This document shows, piece by piece, positions 1-10,447 of a stretch of 64,000 nt of DNA. The notes under the pieces were generated by a model, which had not been told where the DNA came from, did no database searches, and saw only the letters and a list, made by a program, of their open reading frames with translations. Origin of the DNA: Balanoglossus misakiensis (taxonomy: Eukaryota; Hemichordata); NCBI GenBank assembly GCA_040954595.2, contig CM082582.2, positions 1,178,001-1,242,000 of the forward strand, given 5' to 3'. Position 1 is the first letter of the stretch. Each line of letters begins with the position of its first letter. Both the position numbers and the translations under genes were made by a program.

Positions 1-90
1 GCCTGCCAGCACCTTACTATCTCTGCCATAGTGAAGGATCTTTTAATCCTGAGAATCCAGACGAGGAATTCACCTTCCCTGGATGTTCAG
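1..90 (+). CDS. Exon a of the membrane-protein gene (5' end off window)
   Basis: Reading frame 3 is open to the donor at 91 (GTGAGA) and ends on a Cys-Ser followed by one base, so the exon leaves in phase 1. Joining it to the acceptor at 496 restores an Ala codon. The peptide contains paired cysteines, but no domain can be named from 29 residues. The true upstream boundary is not visible. Confidence 0.7.
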
Positions 91-3000
91 GTGAGAAAAA
101 AATGATTTGGTATCAGTAAAGAAATATAATCAGGTTGCACATGCACATTCAGAAAATTCTCCAAAGAGAGAGAGAGTTGTGAGAGGGGGTATTCCAGCAT
201 TGAGACAATTTTCTTTTAGTTATAAATGAAAAGAGAAATATGAGTAATGCAAATTCTTGCTTTACAGTATGTCAAGGTTGTGATTACAGGTAGATAATTT
301 GTTAACATCATATCTGCTTACCCCAATATAAAGCTCCAGTACATTTGAGCTATTTTCTTAATATTTTGTTCTGGGTAAGCAGCTGTAACTTTCCTGATTG
401 GCTAAGCGGTTTCGCAGTCTAAGTCAATACATCGTTCGCTAGATTGAAAATTGCATCTTTAACAAAATTTGTTTGTTTGTATTGTTCTACTGCAGCTCCT
501 GGGAAGACTCAACGTGGAGTGAATTGTGGCGTGTCATACAATTCACAGGCTGGTACATGTAACAATGGTGTCATCCAGCAATTGAGGATCAGTTTTATGA
601 ACACTATCAACTATCTGAATGATTTGTTTGGTATTTGTGGCGGTGAATGCAACTTTGATGACCTTGAAATAACCTGCGGCGCCTCAAACCGAAGAAAGAG
701 ACAGGCTGATACTCAGCTTGTGGTTCAGTTCAGTTTCACAACCAATGCGTGAGTAGTAATTGTTATTTTTCGAGTATTTCATTCCCCTTCTGTTCTATTG
801 AAATGACTTTGGTGACATGTCTAGGGTACTGATCCCAGGCTGTGTGAGGACCAGCTCTGTATTCCCTATACAGCTGGTGTTTGCATTATTGCAAAATATT
901 CCATTCATGCAAGTGAAAACAAATTATTTTGTGTCTTAACACTCAAACATTTTCAGTTTTTGGCAACCCCATCATTTCTGCCCACCTTCCTTCATGTTGC
1001 GGCATCCTGTATTCTAAAGATTCATGCATTCGAAATATACTGCAAAACGTGTTATTTTCGCGAGCAGTAAATTTCTGCAAAACATGTGCTGGTCAAAAAA
1101 ACGTTAAAATAAAAAGTTGTGTAAAATGTTTTTGGAGATAATGATGCAGTTAGTGAAATACGAGAACTCGAAAATTCGTCCTCACGTAACAGTCGCCTCT
1201 TTTAATATCGCGAAAATTTCCTGTCGTGAAAACAATTCAGTTTACAGTACACACTTCTGGTTGGTATTGTAATGTGGCATATGTAAGAATTTTTTGCCTG
1301 TTGTTTTATCCATTAGCTCTGCTGATGCTGCAGCTGTAGTTATTGAAGATGCAGTCAAGAATGGTCCTTTTGATACAGCTGAATATTCGGTCGACGCTGA
1401 GACATTACAAGTTGAAAGTACAATATTCTGTTCCAATGGTAGTGTTCTTGTTGGAGAAGAATGTGGTGAGTGCCTATACTCCTCAGTTGTTATGTACTTT
1501 AACCCTTTCACTCCCAGTTTCCTCTATAGAGGTCAAACCTTACCATAGAAAACAATTGGTTTGGACTGAACCATGGTGGTGAAAGGATTAAAACTGTGTC
1601 CAAAATTAATATTATAAAAAGGTGTAGATGTTAATATGTTTATATCGCCTGATATGACCTGTTATGTGGGCCGTATTGCTGCGAGTGTGGTTGTGAGTCG
1701 CAGTGTACAAATTAAAGACAAGTGTGAGTGGTAAATACAACCCAACCAAGAGGTGATATAAGGAAATAATTGATTTGATATGCTCATACCAAGGAGGGAC
1801 AAAGTCTCTTTCTCGCTGCCCTTTTTCCATTAATTATGTTTGATAGAAGACACAGTTAATGTTATTCTACATGTGGATATATAGTGAATCAACATTCAAC
1901 CACACACAACTGCAATCCCACTTGTAGACACAAGAGTGAAAAACTGGCCAAAATGAATGCTGTGTGTTACAATTGTAGTTGTGTTTTAAACCATTAATGC
2001 ATAATGATCAGTACATGAACAATGTATACATCTGCCTTCAACATTTTGTATTTCCACAGTATTGTGTCCTGAAGGGTCGTACCATGACACTGAGCTGAGT
2101 CAGTGCCATCCTTGTGCAATTGGATATTATCAACCCCTTGAAGGACAAACAGCATACAATGCCTGTCCAAATAATGGAGTCACCAGGGGAAAGAGATCAT
2201 TATCCATCTTGCAGTGTTTTGGTATGTATAACAGAAGGCAATATCTCCTCCTCGTCCACAGCCATAGCCTAGTATCTAGCCGTATTCCAAAACTAGCGTC
2301 TAGCCTCACTCATGCCACTGGCCCGATAAAACCCCATACCCCTTGCCGGGAATTGTGACGTATATATCAAATTATTGTGGTGTGATCCAATATGGAAAGA
2401 ATGACAATTGGAATGTTCATCTCTTTGGTTGAAAAAATAATTTTTCAACAATGATGTCTATTGCAGAGAGGTGCGATGTTGGTCACTACTTTGACAACGG
2501 GACTTCTCAGTGCCAAAGCTGCCCCATTGGATTCTGGCAATCAGAAGAAGGAAAGTTTGTGTGTAATACTTGCCCAAAGGGAATGCTTACATTAGTTGAA
2601 GGAGCTACTGATGAGTCACAATGTCAGGGTAGGTACTTGTGTTATTTGCTATTCTTGACTATCAATCACATGATCTGGCCATGTGACGTACCCATGGCGT
2701 TATCATTTGTAAGTGACAGGCAAGCAATATTTCGGCATCCAGTAAACTTTTTTCCGAGTAGGTTTTTAATTTAGAACCGCCAGATATGTAACATATTCAA
2801 CAGTTTAACAAATTCACGTGAGTGAAAAGCAGATAATCGTGAATATCAAAAAATTAATCTTCTCAATTACAGAGGTATGTAAATCAGTGGGAGTCCAACT
2901 TAGTGTCAATGGGTCTTGTGAGTCGTGTCCCATGGGAACCTATCGATCAAATGCTGAACTTCAGCCATCTTGTATGCCGTGCCCATTTGGCTTCACCACA

Positions 3001-5433
3001 AGAACAGTCGGTTCAACCTTAAGTGAAGATTGTAATGTTTGTAAGTATTATGTATACAACTTTTCATGTTGTATCTCAACTGTACTGAACTGAAGGTTGT
3101 ATTATTGTGCCTCAGTTGTTCAAAATAATGATAGTCCTCCAATTTTATTCTATGCTCTTTTTCCATTCCATCAACAGCTTACTGCAATGTTGGTTGGTAC
3201 TTGAATCAGGAGTCCTATAGATGTGAGAAATGCCCTGTTGGAACATATAACTTTGAATTTAACCAGGATGCTTGTCAACCATGCCCAACTGGCTACACTA
3301 CAGGCAGAGAGGGTGCCCTATATGAAACAGAATGTGATGGTAGGAATAAATTTTTCATAATCATAGAACTGATAACATGCATGAAGTGCTTGTGGAGATC
3401 AACCTTAACTGTTCAATCTGACACAAACACTTCATTATAAGAAATTTTCTTCTTTATTTAGAGTATCATTTGATATGTTGTGTGATCCAATATTTTTATA
3501 TAATTTAATAATGCTCCTCTTTTAACACCTTTTCTGAAAATTTCACGGAAATAACAATATTGTAATACTGTTTTCTCAGAATTCTACATGTTAGGCTATG
3601 GAATGTGATAACCATGCACTGCATCTGGGTAGTCATCTAACTTAAAGGTATACAGTCACCTCCAATTTACAAACGCCCATATATGGCTGAAATGGAGTAT
3701 ATGAGAGTTCTAAAGAACATATGGTGGCGCTCTTTTTTGCATGTGCCACCCACTGAAAATCTGTGATTGGCTAGATCTCCTTTTGCCATGGTAACTATAG
3801 CTAATTTTCCATAGGTGACCGTATACCTTTAACTGGTGATATGTATGAAGATCCCATAGTTTTATTTGGTGGTCAGTTAAAGACATTGCAAGAATTTTTG
3901 TTTTCTAGATGCACATGAATGTCGTCTTGGTCTGGATGACTGTCACCCAAATGTCACTTGCAGGAATCTTGTACCAGGATATCAATGCACTTGCAAAACT
4001 GGTTTCACTGGTGATGGAATAACTTGTACAGGTATGTAACTATCTACAACTGAAATGTCAACAGAAATATGTACAGCTAAAACGTAGAAACTACTGTTGA
4101 TTTAGTATCTCTCTTGCTGCCCTTTTTCCATTAATTATGTTTGATACAAGACACTGTTTATGTTATTCACCCGGTACATGTGGATATATAGTGAATCAAC
4201 GTTCGACAGCACACAACTTCCATTCCGTTTGTAAGAAATGAATCTGCAAGTGGGTTTAGTTCTTGTCTAATACAAATGGTTCGTCAGGTAGAATAATGTG
4301 ATGTGATTTTATTCTTGTGTCTAGATAAATGTGAAGGGTTCTGCTCAAACAATGCTGTTTGCATCAAGGACAGTGATGGCAATCCTGTTTGTGAATGTAC
4401 TGATGAATATCAAGGTGAAACTTGCCGCCAGAGAATACCAATGCAAGTTAAAGGTGTGTATACATTTCTTTGTCTTTTAATAACTCAAGATTGAAAAACA
4501 ATATTCACTAAAGTTTACACATTTGTTTGATCTACATGATTACAGTTTACGTTGTCTTGAAAATATTTGTGAAAATGGTGAAACTGCAACATCTGCAGTA
4601 TAACTAGATTTTTGGTCAACTAACCATTTTACAATAGTTAAGCATCATAATGAATGGTTGTCTTGCTTTTATCGTAGCATATCGCCCCCGTGACAAATAT
4701 AAATATTTAAACTCTTACAGATTCCTCCGTTGACACAGCTGTCATCATTGGTGGTGTTGCGGGAGGTTTAGCGGCTGTGTTAGTGCTTGGTGTAATAATG
4801 TTACTCATGTACCAACGGTAAGTTATTTAGTACTACCAGAGTAGAATCGAGACAGCTGTAGAAATGTTGCCCATCAGAAAACTGGGAATTTACCTGTATC
4901 TTTCCATACATGCATGAGGCAACGTGAAAAATAATCACATCTGTATCGTGGAAGCAAATTTATTCAAAGAGTTCATGCATAGACCTATTCGCGTATAGGG
5001 TAACTGCAGTGCATCATGGTATAATTTGCGTTCAACATGCATGGCGGCTAACAAGGCAAAGTCACGCGACCAGACCGCAAAGTGTCCAACAACCACCTGC
5101 GTTATTCTACAGTAGTAAAACATCACAACAAATCCCACATTGATGATGTTCAACTATTTGACATTCAGGTGTGCTCTTGGAGGAAAGAAACATCCAGGCT
5201 GGGAAGAACAAGAGGCAACTATGGATATCCATTGGTTTGATGATACAGATGATGTTGATAGCAAGGCAGGGAAAAGTGTGGAAGATGAGGAAGCCTTCAG
5301 AGAAATCTATCACTACAATCCCATGTATAGTGGCGACAGTGGTAGTGCCAGTGGAAGTGAGGAATGGAGACCAAGGCCTCTTAAGAGTAGAAATGAACTA
5401 TTTCATGAGAGTCACGGAGACAGATACTTCTAA
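3..5433 (+). CDS. GCC2/GCC3-repeat and EGF single-pass membrane protein, 3' part of gene
   Basis: Eleven exons join in frame: 3-90, 496-748, 1317-1465, 2060-2221, 2467-2628, 2873-3040, 3178-3339, 3909-4031, 4325-4453, 4721-4817, 5169-5433. All introns are GT-AG and the coding length (1758 nt) is an exact multiple of three, giving 585 residues to the TAA; the 5' part lies outside the window. Seen in order: an extracellular N-terminal region with a dibasic RRKR site (residues 95-98), four cysteine repeats of the GCC2/GCC3 type (about 164-381), two EGF modules (382-465), one hydrophobic helix (about 469-493) and a 90-residue acidic tail with NPMY (548-551). The GCC2/GCC3-then-EGF order resembles SVEP1/polydom, but SVEP1 is secreted and this protein has a membrane helix. 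By inference it is a cell-surface receptor or adhesion protein; ligand and function are unknown. Repeat and EGF exons are phase 1-1, as expected for shuffled extracellular modules. Confidence 0.87.
496..748 (+). CDS. Exon b: extracellular region with RRKR proprotein site
   Basis: The acceptor is CTGCAG (490-495) and the donor GTGAGT at 749; the exon enters in phase 1 and leaves in phase 2. It encodes a six-cysteine stretch followed by a basic RRKR motif and a beta-strand-like run (VVQFSF). RRKR matches the furin-type cleavage pattern, so the mature protein may be two-chain; this is inferred, not shown. Confidence 0.85.
1317..1465 (+). CDS. Exon c: linker before cysteine repeats
   Basis: The acceptor is CATTAG (to 1316) and the donor GTGAGT at 1466. 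It enters in phase 2 and leaves in phase 1. With exon b it forms an alternating strand/helix region after the RRKR site that could be an SEA-like or related autoproteolysis/association fold, but no G-SVVV-type signature is seen, so the fold is left unassigned. Confidence 0.83.
1803..1930. repeat. Intronic dispersed repeat, copy 1
   Basis: A roughly 130-bp segment that recurs in direct orientation at 4108-4237, both inside introns of the same gene. Shared blocks include CCCTTTTTCCATTAATTATG and GTGGATATATAGTGAATCAA. No terminal inverted repeats are evident. Confidence 0.75.
2060..2221 (+). CDS. Exon d: GCC2/GCC3 repeat 1
   Basis: This is a 162-nt phase 1-1 exon with CCACAG acceptor and GTATGT donor. 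It has the family pattern of CPEG-S-Y, C-x2-C, IGYYQ and a C-P pair. The last third is atypical: a TRGKRS stretch replaces the usual GT-T-x-G-S-x-x-C ending, so this repeat is the most diverged of the four. Confidence 0.85.
2467..2628 (+). CDS. Exon e: GCC2/GCC3 repeat 2
   Basis: A 162-nt phase 1-1 exon, TTGCAG acceptor and GTAGGT donor. The cysteine spacing (C-x2-CPIGFWQ, C-x2-CPKG) is canonical for the ephrin-receptor-like GCC2/GCC3 module. Confidence 0.88.
2873..3040 (+). CDS. Exon f: GCC2/GCC3 repeat 3
   Basis: A 168-nt phase 1-1 exon, TTACAG acceptor and GTAAGT donor. It contains C-x2-CPMGTYR and CMPCPFGFTT, the typical paired-cysteine motifs of the module. It is two codons longer than its neighbours. 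Confidence 0.88.
3178..3339 (+). CDS. Exon g: GCC2/GCC3 repeat 4
   Basis: A 162-nt phase 1-1 exon, CAACAG acceptor and GTAGGA donor. Motifs are CEKCPVGTYN and CQPCPTGYTT. It is the last cysteine repeat before the EGF modules. Confidence 0.88.
3642..3832. mobile_element. TTAA-flanked MITE in intron
   Basis: The left end is TTAA-AGGTATACAGTCACC and the right end GGTGACCGTATACCT-TTAA. The 15-bp inverted ends differ at one base, and the element proper is 183 bp (3646-3828) flanked by TTAA on both sides. TTAA duplication is the hallmark of piggyBac-type transposases; the element itself has no coding capacity. Confidence 0.8.
3909..4031 (+). CDS. Exon h: EGF module (calcium-binding-like)
   Basis: A 123-nt phase 1-1 exon, TTCTAG acceptor and GTATGT donor. 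It has six cysteines in EGF spacing with the CHPN-TC, GYQCTC and GFTGDG signature of the NCA/calcium-binding subclass; the N-terminal D-x-D/N-E ligand set is only partly present (DAHEC). Confidence 0.88.
4108..4237. repeat. Intronic dispersed repeat, copy 2
   Basis: Direct partner of 1803-1930. It carries a few extra bases (CACCCGGT) after GTTATT relative to copy 1 and several substitutions, so the duplication is not recent. Confidence 0.75.
4325..4453 (+). CDS. Exon i: EGF module 2
   Basis: A 129-nt phase 1-1 exon with a CTAG acceptor and GTGTGT donor. The six cysteines are in the order C-EGF-C, AVC, CEC and ETC, an ordinary membrane-proximal EGF domain without a calcium-binding N-terminus. 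Confidence 0.86.
4721..4817 (+). CDS. Exon j: transmembrane segment
   Basis: A 97-nt exon, TTACAG acceptor and GTAAGT donor. It encodes about 25 uncharged residues rich in Gly, Ala, Val, Leu and Ile (start VIIGGVAGG, end MLLMY) followed by Gln-Arg, a stop-transfer pattern. With upstream EGF domains and a downstream acidic tail it implies a type I topology. Confidence 0.87.
5169..5433 (+). CDS. Exon k: cytoplasmic tail and stop
   Basis: The acceptor is TTCAG (to 5168); the exon enters in phase 2 and ends at TAA 5431-5433. It encodes an acidic, Ser/Gly-rich tail with one NPMY at 5317-5328. NPxY motifs bind PTB domains and clathrin adaptors in other receptors, so endocytosis or signalling is a reasonable guess. 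No kinase or death domain is seen. Confidence 0.86.
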
Positions 5434-6810
5434 TGTGCCATCTCTGTGTGTACATGTATGGTATAATTCAAATGATAACTAGAATGGTTTTCATTTTGTG
5501 AGTTGACACAGTACTGTGATAAGCTTGGTATAATCCCATAAATGATAACAATAATAGTTATGCTTTGTCAGACGACAGTACTGTGATAAGCGCACATTAA
5601 ATTGGTTGGAGTGAAACAGATCTTTATTATTACACTCTTAGCAACATCTGAATGAAATGATCATAAATAATCATCTTTAAAGTATGTTGGTTATAAGGCT
5701 ATATATTTTACATATTTTAAAGAATTTTCCTTAAAAATTTGTTATGACTTATTATAAGGTATTGTGTAATGAAAAAGATATGATAATACGAGAATTCCTA
5801 AACAACAACATATTTTTGTTGAATTTGGAGGACAAATTTAACAGTGTACCAATTCAGCTCTCCCTTTGCATGCTGACTTGCTTCTGTATTCATACAAGGC
5901 AGCATTTATCCTTAACTTGATCAGATAGAAGGTCTTTTCATCCAAATGCATAGATTATGAATTATTTCTCTCAATATATTCAGTGACTACCTCCCGATGA
6001 TATATATCCTCCTGAATTAGTGCTTCAAATTTTGATATTTTTCTTGATATTTTTCTTTAATTTGACTTCAACCGTCACCATTCTCCAAGACTGTAAAAGA
6101 AGGGAGATGATGATTAACTATTATCAATTTTTTTGCCCCTTGTACTGTCTTTACAACTGGCCGTATAAATCTGATATTTGTTTGGCATGCGAATTTTGGA
6201 ATATGGATGTGTATGATCACAATTATAAGATCCTCAAAATAAAAGATCCTATCATTTCATTTGGTTAATAACCAGTTCATAGGTGAATGGAAATATAGTT
6301 ACTCACTTTGAGACCTGACATGTATATATAATAATTCAAAGTATTTATTCGCATATTTTTATATTATTCATGGTGTTATAGATCAATGGAAATTTTTCAA
6401 ATTAAATTCATGTATATAAAATGTAGCAATGTAATGTCATATGTGAAACCCTTAATCTTGATATTGTAATTCATTGTAGAATATGATTATATTGTGTTAT
6501 TCACTCAACTTGTGCATGTATGTTTAAGATTCATGCAAAATTACTTTTTTATACAAACTGTTCCTTTTTGTGTTGTTCGGAGGTGACAACTCATCAACAA
6601 TGAAATAAGTTTGGGAAATTTTTGAACAAAGTCATGAAGTGGAAGTACTATAAATAAGTTTAATATCTGTTTGAGTTGTCCTGCCAGAAGTCAACATTTT
6701 TAGCTTATACAAATACTGGTGCAACTACAGAACAGTTGAAGAATTTCATCATTATATTTATGTTTTAATTACAAGTATATCAATTGTACCTTTTCCTTAT
6801 ATTAAAAGCA
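5434..6810 (+). other. Probable 3' UTR and flank of membrane-protein gene
   Basis: Very AT-rich, with no open frame resembling a protein. Candidate ATTAAA polyadenylation signals occur at 6401-6406 and 6801-6806. The transcript end cannot be decided from sequence. Confidence 0.4.
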
Positions 6811-7070
6811 TATTTTTATTATAATATTTAACTGAGTTCTTTGTCTACTTTTTTAAACTGACAATTTGTCAGTCATTACCATAACCCTGGAGTGTATTTC
6901 ACTGTGTCCAGAGATTCTTCTGTAGTTGTTATAATAAGACATCAAACCAGGTCCAATAATCAATATTACTCAAGCTAAGCTAATTACCAGGTCCAGGTTC
7001 AAAAAAGAAATAAGAGAAAAACTTACAATTTCAACATGATCATCTTGAACCACTGCTAAGTGGTAGTACT

Positions 7071-7522
7071 CGCACAGGGGGGCTGCAAACATGAAAGTTA
7101 TAAATGGCGGAGTTCCTGCATTTTCCCCCAATAAACATTAATTGATGAACAGTCTTTGTGCTTGTTTATTTTTCTGTGTTACCTCCACCTGTCTTAGCAG
7201 TTGCTAATCCAGAATACAAACTATTGCATTTCCAATTAAGCACCTGCTAACGACTTAATCTGTGTGCCCCATCCACGGATTTAGTGGATTAAGTAAACAT
7301 CGGTCAGTTCTCACTTGGTAAGAGAATACCCAGTACTCGCTGACCGATGTTTACTTTATTAACTTAATCCATGGATGGGGCACACAGATTAAGTCGTTAG
7401 CAGGTGATTAATGGGAAATGGATAGCTTTTATTCTGGATTAGCAAATGATAAGACAGGTTGGGAAAACGCAGAATGGAACGTACTTCGCCATTTATAACT
7501 TTCATGTTTGCAGCCCCCTGTG
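7071..7522. mobile_element. Palindromic foldback MITE
   Basis: The two halves are reverse complements over almost the full 452 bp: the outer ends share CTGCAAACATGAAAGTTATA and its complement at 7486-7513, and the inner halves meet near 7300-7325. Termini are CACAGGGGG and CCCCCTGTG, and GTACT lies next to both ends (7066-7070, 7523-7527), a likely 5-bp target duplication if two extra bases (CG) at the left are counted in the element. No transposase is encoded; the superfamily is uncertain. Confidence 0.82.
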
Positions 7523-8157
7523 GTACTAGGTGTCGGAAATGGGTAAGCACACCCTTCCAGCATGCTACACCCGTTAAGACTGACCCAAAGAGACATATTT
7601 AAGTTGAATTTGACTTAACTAACAAATTACTGTTGCAAGTCAAATCCATATTTTGACTTTATCTCTGACTGAGCGCAGCATTGTCTGAGAGACACTCCAC
7701 GTCTTCCTCTTCACAAGCAGCCCACTTCAAGTTTCAGCAACATCCATAATAGTCCTAAAGTTGAGGTGCCAGTTAAAATTAGGTTTTTGGACCAAACTGG
7801 AATAGCTGCCGAAGTTTGGTATTTCAAATGATTGTCAGGTCACCTGTTTATTATATGACTGTGAGGTTTCTAACAAAAGGGAGATGACATACAATCACAA
7901 GTGTAAATCCAATATTGAACATTACTTAAAGGGACAAATTGTTCAAATCCTCTTTTGAGCTTATTTGGTCAATTTTGTTTGATATGAAATGTGCCTATTA
8001 TGCTGTTTGACTTCTTTAAACATGCTTAAATACTGGCCAATAAATAACTCCACTATGTTTGAAATTAAACCAGATAGTACAATAATACATTCCAAATGTC
8101 ATCTGTGATAACATCATGCTTTGGACTTTTTTACTTTATATATTACATAACATGTTA
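7523..8157. other. Intergenic, nothing recognised
   Basis: AT-rich sequence without convincing coding, RNA gene or paired repeat signals. A TTAAAGGGACAAATT block near 7925 looks like one end of a MITE but no partner end was found. Confidence 0.4.
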
Positions 8158-8335
8158 CGGAGGGGGGAGAGAGGTGAGAAAAGGAATGTGAGAAAGGAGA
8201 AGAAAAGCAAGAGGGCGGAAATGAGAATGTCAGGATGGAAAGGGAATGAGGGGAGGACTTTGACAGAAGGGGAGGGGAGAGACCGAATAAGTGAAGGTGA
8301 GAGAGGAAGTGGTTAGACAGGAAGAAAGGGAAATT
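8158..8335. repeat. Purine-rich tract (G/A on + strand)
   Basis: Almost 180 bp of G and A with few pyrimidines, built from degenerate GAGA, GGGAG and AAAGG units. It creates a long Ser/Pro/Phe-rich open frame on the minus strand that is composition only. Such tracts can form triplex DNA. Confidence 0.7.
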
Positions 8336-8343
8336 AAAGCTCA

Positions 8344-8400
8344 ATCACCACCACCACCACCACCATAATCATCATCATCACCATCATTGCCATCATCATT
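8344..8400. repeat. (CAC/CAT)n trinucleotide microsatellite
   Basis: A run of CAC then CAT triplets (ACCACCACC, ATCATCATC) of about 57 bp. Confidence 0.85.
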
Positions 8401-8430
8401 CTGGAGGCATCGTGGCCTGTATTGGCCCAT

Positions 8431-8860
8431 GGGCATCATGGGCCAAAAAAACTGATTCAGTGTAAATGTGCATAAACCACACTTTTGTACGAACTCCTGT
8501 AAACGGTGACGCAAGTCGTGAGTGGATTTGTGGGCGTGTCGCGACCTTTTCTGTGAACGTGATGCAGAGTGATATATTGATGACCCCCAGCCACCCCCAC
8601 ACCCTTTGGTAACACACTTCTTAAACTTTCTTTACATAGAATGGACTTCTCGAACCTTCCTTACCAAAGTTCTGATTAAAGATATCTATCTTCTAGGGTA
8701 CTACCAACAGCGTTTCACGTGACTGTAGACAAGCATCAAGTACCTGTACACAGACAAGGGCGTGCGCGCGTCCACAATAATTTAAAACGAATGTTTCCAC
8801 CGCCGTGTGTTTTATGCACATAAACACTGAATCAGCTTTAATATTGTCCCATGATGCCCC
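8431..8860. mobile_element. Inverted-repeat element, class unknown
   Basis: The left arm 8431-8484 (GGGCATCATGGGCC, ACTGATTCAGTGTAAATG, TGCATAAACCACAC) is matched in reverse complement at 8804-8860. The arms are diverged and the middle 320 bp show only patchy pairing. A target duplication was not found, so the ends are approximate. Confidence 0.6.
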
Positions 8861-10142
8861 GTGAGTTGTCAGGGTACCAAACTGACAATGCTGGAGAAAA
8901 AATGAAGTGTTGACATGCATGTTGTTGAGGGGTTTCACAATGCATGTTACGGACGCTGGTTTCTCTTAGCAATAGAGTAGAGGCGTAAGGATGGGTTGAT
9001 CTTGTGATTAAGAATTTTGGCAAAGAAACAGAAATTGTGTCATTTAGTTTTGTATTAAACCCTATTCGCGTATTTTGTGTTAAAGCACGAAATACTGCAA
9101 TAATGAGATACGGTAGTATTTAACACATATAATATATGATATAATATAGCTTTATCAATACCAGTGAATTTTGTGACGTCATTGCTGTACATTTTTTTAT
9201 CTTTTATTTAAAACGCACAATGTTACATCAACAAATCAAAAGAAGAAACGAACTGAAAACTCACATCATAGCTTCAAAATTTATTACACTTTCTGGATGG
9301 TTGCATGATTCCTAAGGTTTGTATACCTTCAACCTCAATGTCACGCGGGAGGATTGGTGTTGGGAATGTAACGGGGAATTAAACTCTATCGATGGGGATA
9401 ACTCGCTTGGCTAATACTGAGAGGTACCTATATGGAATCGTGCTGACGTCCAGATACATCGACACGAACACTGGGTATTTATGGTAGCAACTGAGAATAT
9501 AAGAATTTAATGAAATAAACCTACTCGACCACTTGCGTTCTGAGGACAAGAAGGACACAAATAGTCCGCCATCCAAAAGACCGTTCCAGCATTTTATTTT
9601 TACCCGCCAAAAGATGCGGAGATATATTTTTAGATGAATGATCCATGCATACTCTGATTGCATAGTACTTGTCTTCCTTGTGTTCCTTAAAACAATGAAT
9701 GTATTGTATTTTCTTTTCTTTTCATCAGGAATGCGATAACTTTCTTAACACTTCAAAAGTTTCTTTACTCTTCAATCACTTCTGTCTCAACTTTTAAGTT
9801 TAACTTTTACTTCCAAATCTCAGGTCACAAACTCTATAGACTGCTAAACAATTTTCTTCCTAGTGTTGTATGCGCCACTTGTGAATTTTTGCGAGTGAGA
9901 TTCACGGGCGTTTGAGCACAATTTATACAAAATATGTTTATCGCCATTAGAAAAACGTTCGCGTAGAATCAATGACGTCATGGTAAATTTTAGCTGCATG
10001 CTCCAATAGGGATGATAGGGAGACTACTTGTTGTAGAGCACCTGAAAATGTACGTATTTCGTCACTTCCTTTTCGCGAAATTTAATTCTTAACGGCATCT
10101 TAGTTTTAAGATTTGTGATTCCTTTTTTCTTCAGTTGTACAT
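8861..10142. other. Intergenic, nothing recognised
   Basis: No paired repeat, exon pattern or RNA gene could be supported here. Two CRE-like TGACGTCA sites occur (about 9173 and 9972), insufficient to call a promoter. Confidence 0.4.
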
Positions 10143-10447
10143 TTGCATCACGGGATACTTCTTTGTAGACTATCGAACCTTGGCATCTCAGACACAGTAC
10201 TAACATGGTTTACATCTTACCTTCAATATAGATATCAAACTGTAATCATCGAAAACACTGCAAGTTCACAGTCACCTCTCGTATACGGGGTGCCACTGCC
10301 CCTCTGTTGTTCACCATTTATATAGCCCAACTTTATAGTAAACCGATTCGTCCCCACATCCTACAATTTCATCAGTACGCCGATGATAACCAGCGATACC
10401 TCGCCTTTTCCCATCAAGATTCAACCTCTGACGTTCCTGTCTTCTAA
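10143..10447 (+). pseudogene. Non-LTR retrotransposon reverse transcriptase fragment
   Basis: The first frame reads HHGILLCRLSNLGI then WFTSYLQYR and a GVP box, the order of the finger/palm motifs of non-LTR (LINE-type) reverse transcriptases. After GVP the frame breaks: the usual QGS-x-LGP codons are partly deleted, and the sequence resumes in another frame with PLLFTIYI and the catalytic YADD at 10376-10387, ending at a stop near 10447. No endonuclease or rest of the element was recognised nearby. This is a dead, 5'- and 3'-truncated copy; the clade (Jockey, CR1 or similar) cannot be decided. Confidence 0.8.

Noticed and set aside
8114-8344. Ser/Pro-rich minus-strand frame
   Set aside because: Complement of a purine tract; low complexity only.
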